From assembly GCA_963800395.1 (NCBI GenBank), contig CAWDBD010000020.1:1-64000 (forward strand): 64,000 nt of DNA, given 5' to 3'. The DNA is from DASSBG01 sp963800395 (GTDB lineage Bacteria; Pseudomonadota; Gammaproteobacteria; Xanthomonadales; Rhodanobacteraceae). A program made the translations under genes and the position numbers. Shown here one piece after another: positions 61,819 to 64,000 of this stretch; position 1 is the stretch's first letter, and every line of letters starts with the position of its first letter. Under the pieces are notes generated by a model. It was not told the DNA's origin and ran no database searches. It worked only from the letters and a program-made list of their open reading frames with translations.

Positions 61819-62913
61819 TCAGAGCACGCCGCGCTTGATCTGGTCGCGCTCGATGGATTCGAACAGGGCCTGGAAATTGCCCTCGCCAAACCCCTCGTTG
61901 CCCTTGCGCTGGATGATCTCGAAGAAGATCGGGCCGATCACGTTCTCGGTGAAGATCTGCAGCAGCAGCTTGCTCTTGGTCTCCGTATCGGCGTCAATGA
62001 GAATCTTGTTTTTCGCCAGTCGCGCCACGTCTTCGCCGTGGTTGGGCACGCGCTCGTCGATGACCTCGAAATAGGTATCGGGGGTGTCCAGGAACCGCAC
62101 GCCGGCCTCGCGCATCTGCTCGACCGTCTCGTAGATGTTGTTGGTGAAGCAGGCGATGTGCTGGATGCCCTCGCCATGGTAGGCATCCAGATATTCGTTG
62201 ATCTGCGACTTGGGGTTGTCCGACTCGTTGAGCGGAATCCGGACGATGCCATCGGGTGCAGTCATGGCCTTGGAAACCAGCCCGGTCTTGGATCCCTTGA
62301 TGTCGAAATACCTGATCTCGCGGAAGTTGAACAGTTTTTCGTAATACTCCGACCATTTGGCCATATTGCCGAAATGCAGGTTGTGGGTCAGGTGATCGAT
62401 GAAGGTCAGGCCGAATCCGGCCGGATCCTGATCGGCACCCTCGATGGGGTCATAGTCGCCATCGAAGGTGCTGCCCTTGTCGCCGTAGCGATCCACCAGA
62501 TAGAGCATGCAATCGCCGATGCCCTTGATGACCGGCGCGGCAACGGCCTTGCTCTCGGGCTTGTGCTCGATCTGTTCACCGCCGTTGCCAAGCACCGCAT
62601 CCAGAACCTCGTCGGCCGGCTTGCTGAAGCGGATGGCGAAGCCGCAGGCACACGGACCATGCTGCTCGGCAAAGTCGGCGGCAAACGAATCCGGATCCTC
62701 GTTGACCAGGAAGTTGACTCGATTCTGGCGGTATACGGTGATGGGACGGCTCTTGTGCTTGAGCACGGCCGTGAAGCCCATGCGCGTGAACAATGCGCGC
62801 AATTGCGCGGCCTGCTCGCCGGGCGCGGCGAACTCGACGAATTCGAAACCGTCGATACCCATGGGGTTCTCGAAAGTAGTGACCTGCATGCCAAGATCGG
62901 GTTGGGCGCTCAT
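61819..62913 (-). CDS. hppD: 4-hydroxyphenylpyruvate dioxygenase
   Basis: A 364-residue two-domain vicinal-oxygen-chelate enzyme making homogentisate from hydroxyphenylpyruvate. First domain: PMGIDGFEFVEFAAP; second: IDHLTHNLHFGNMAKWSEYY with the first iron histidine, EGIQHIACFTNNIYETV with the second, and FFEIIQRKGNEGFGEGNFQALFESIE with the iron glutamate. Start ATG at 62913. Divergent from a MarR regulator gene, likely its repressor. Confidence 0.96.
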   Translation of the reverse strand: MSAQPDLGMQVTTFENPMGIDGFEFVEFAAPGEQAAQLRALFTRMGFTAVLKHKSRPITVYRQNRVNFLVNEDPDSFAADFAEQHGPCACGFAIRFSKPADEVLDAVLGNGGEQIEHKPESKAVAAPVIKGIGDCMLYLVDRYGDKGSTFDGDYDPIEGADQDPAGFGLTFIDHLTHNLHFGNMAKWSEYYEKLFNFREIRYFDIKGSKTGLVSKAMTAPDGIVRIPLNESDNPKSQINEYLDAYHGEGIQHIACFTNNIYETVEQMREAGVRFLDTPDTYFEVIDERVPNHGEDVARLAKNKILIDADTETKSKLLLQIFTENVIGPIFFEIIQRKGNEGFGEGNFQALFESIERDQIKRGVL

Positions 62914-63016
62914 GACGAATCTCCGCGTATTGAGTGGATCGGGTTGGATTGAAGATGTGTCACCGGGATTCCGCAGCGGCCCTGCCGTTGGACGAACGCG
63001 GCTGGCACATCTATAG

Positions 63017-63030
63017 TTACATTTGAAACC
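63017..63030. promoter_or_regulatory. Candidate MarR operator between hppD and its regulator
   Basis: GTTACATTTGAAAC at 63017-63030 is a near-palindrome (GTTACA/TGAAAC, five of six pairs) in the 135-base hppD-marR divergent region, 19 bases before the marR start and overlapping the most AT-rich stretch. Position and symmetry fit a MarR-family operator. Confidence 0.45.
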
Positions 63031-63048
63031 AATTACCCAGAATAGCAC

Positions 63049-63486
63049 ATGAACCCGGATCATTCGCCCCTCGAACTGGAACGATTTCTGCCCTATCGGC
63101 TGTCGATCCTGTCGAACCAGATCAGCCAGGCCATTGCCAGCGAATACCAGGACCGCTTCGACCTGTCCATGACCGAATGGCGCGTGATGGCCGTGCTGGC
63201 CCGCTTCGCCGCCCTGTCCGCGCGCGAAGTCGCCGAGCACACCGCGATGGACAAGGTAGCCGTCAGCCGCGCCCTGGCCAAACTGGTGGCCGCCGGTCGC
63301 GTCGACCGCCAGCGCCACAATGAAGATCGCCGCCGCTCGGTGCTGCACCTGAGCGAGGAAGGCTGGCGTATTCATGACACCGTGGCGCCACTGGCGAGGC
63401 AACATGAAACACGCATGCTGGCCGAACTGAGCGATGGCGAGATCGATACCCTGGCACGCATTCTGGACAAGCTTGCGCCGGTTTGA
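63049..63486 (+). CDS. MarR family regulator, probably of homogentisate genes
   Basis: A 145-residue winged-helix regulator: LSMTEWRVMAVLARFAALSAREVAEHTAMDKVAVSRALAKLVAAG in short blocks holds the helix-turn-helix, and VDRQRHNEDRRRSVLHLSEEG the wing with D-x-R. Divergence from hppD and the AT-rich symmetrical sequence between them make it a likely regulator of hppD and perhaps hmgA-fah. Effector unknown. Confidence 0.9.
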   Translation: MNPDHSPLELERFLPYRLSILSNQISQAIASEYQDRFDLSMTEWRVMAVLARFAALSAREVAEHTAMDKVAVSRALAKLVAAGRVDRQRHNEDRRRSVLHLSEEGWRIHDTVAPLARQHETRMLAELSDGEIDTLARILDKLAPV

Positions 63487-63491
63487 GAGCA

Positions 63492-63526
63492 GGAAGTAGG
63501 GAGTGGAAAGTAGGGAGTAGATAGTA
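63492..63526. repeat. Short G-rich heptad tandem array
   Basis: Five loosely repeated 7-base units of the type GGGAGTA/GGAAGTA lie just past the marR stop. They are complementary in type to the C-rich array at 63611-63687, so the two could form a hairpin with a loop of about 85 bases. Confidence 0.65.
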
Positions 63527-63610
63527 GAGACCCGAGCTGTGATGCGAGGGCGAAATTGACGGTGGTCCGGAACCATGCAGGAACTTCTCGCCCCTCTTGG
63601 CCATACCAAC

Positions 63611-63687
63611 CCCACTCCCCACTCCCCACTCCCCACTTCCCACTTCCCACTCCCCACTTCCCACTCCCTACTTCCCACTCCCCACTT
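63611..63687. repeat. Tandem 7-bp repeat array, about 11 units
   Basis: Eleven consecutive units of CCCACTC or CCCACTT (one reads CCTACTT). Such heptad arrays occur between genes in Xanthomonadaceae. The array starts 124 bases after marR and ends 81 bases before the transporter gene. Copy number is likely variable. Confidence 0.9.
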
Positions 63688-63768
63688 GCGTTCCAGAAAT
63701 TGACTCCCCGCTGAATCCCTGTTAACTGTGGTCGCCGTTTTTACCCCACACAAACCAACGGCCTGCCC

Positions 63769-64000
63769 ATGAGTACACCCAGCGTTCCCGAGATCCCGCC
63801 CTCCGAAGCCCTCAAGGCGAAGCATCCACGCGGCCTCTACACCTTGTTTTTTACCGAGATGTGGGAACGCCTCAGCTACTACGGCATGCGCGGCATTCTG
63901 GTGCTGGCCATGGTCGACGCCATCGCCAATGATGGCCTCGGGCTCGATGACCAGAACGCCACCGCGATCTACGGGCTCTACACCGCCGGGGTCTATCTGC
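63769..64000 (+). CDS. POT family proton-dependent peptide transporter (partial)
   Basis: The first 77 codons of a gene cut by the window edge. RGLYTLFFTEMWERLSYYGMRGILVLAM (in blocks, from residue 21) is the N-terminal signature of POT/PTR2 proton-coupled oligopeptide transporters, F-x-E-x-W-E-R-x-x-Y-Y-G-M-R. The rest of the first helix pair follows. The ATG at 63769 begins a short polar N-terminus common to the family. Confidence 0.88.
   Translation, partial: MSTPSVPEIPPSEALKAKHPRGLYTLFFTEMWERLSYYGMRGILVLAMVDAIANDGLGLDDQNATAIYGLYTAGVYL

Noticed and set aside
63611..63687. CRISPR array
   Set aside because: The 7-base units follow each other without spacers and no cas gene is present.
1..64000. 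Prophage or integrative element
   Set aside because: No integrase, phage structural gene or tRNA-flanked insertion was seen; the single tRNA-Arg is followed by an ordinary metabolic gene and shows no attachment-site duplication that I could find in the window.

Overview
The window is about 62-64% GC, densely coded and free of prophage, plasmid or complete insertion sequences. It reads as chromosome of a gammaproteobacterium, most likely order Xanthomonadales/Lysobacterales (Rhodanobacteraceae- or Wenzhouxiangella-like). The main reasons are rpoE-rseA-mucD without rseB, followed toward lower coordinates by lepA-lepB-DUF4845-rnc-era-recO; the agmatine route to putrescine (aguA and aguB); a YtrA-type GntR/ABC operon; a homogentisate pathway; and heptanucleotide tandem repeats between genes. 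The assignment rests on gene content only.

Layout. 1-7.6 kb: small membrane proteins, a P-loop kinase-like protein, a frameshifted GFA-family gene, tspO, a phzF-family isomerase overlapping yigZ, an MsbA-related ABC exporter and a convergent methyltransferase. 7.7-14.5 kb (minus strand): a cold-shock protein, the overlapping nagZ-hpt-methylthioinosine phosphorylase operon, rlmD, and a ydbL/ydbH pair of the AsmA-like intermembrane lipid-transport type. 14.5-15.2 kb: a receiver-HPt fusion. 15.3-25.7 kb (minus strand): the envelope-stress and translation block recO-era-rnc-DUF4845-lepB-lepA, a seven-repeat FG-GAP protein, mucD, rseA and rpoE. 25.7-26.2 kb: two abutting palindromic, MITE-like elements. 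26.2-36 kb: a PAS-GAF-GGDEF-EAL protein with an overlapping partner, a fadJ-like multifunctional enzyme, an EamA transporter, DUF2058, slyX, ugd and an FKBP isomerase. 36-39.2 kb: a promoter followed by a small secreted peptide, a GntR regulator, an ABC ATPase and permease, a terminator, then an M50-like membrane protein. 39.3-47.5 kb: fumC, a FemAB-like gene overlapping aat, rpmJ, a BamE-like protein, aguA, a DHA2 exporter and aguB. 47.7-52.2 kb: a TraB-family protein, a large DUF349 protein and two monohaem cytochromes c. 52.3-56.9 kb: nfuA, then surE-pcm-yqaA-nlpD (rpoS is not next to nlpD) with smrA divergent. 57-64 kb: tRNA-Arg(CCU), an ALDH7-type dehydrogenase, the tyrosine/homogentisate genes (fumarylacetoacetase, hmgA, hppD) with a divergent MarR regulator, a heptad-repeat array, and the start of a POT-family peptide transporter.

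Most genes are housekeeping or conserved. The less ordinary items are the CTAG-bounded palindromes at 25.88-26.23 kb, the GntR/ABC cassette with its leader peptide and neighbouring HEFAH membrane protein, the lipoprotein that may join YnbE- and YdbL-like parts, the FG-GAP protein inside the sigma-E/lepA block, the domain-minimal receiver-HPt protein, and the salvage operon whose enzymes pass hypoxanthine from one to the next.
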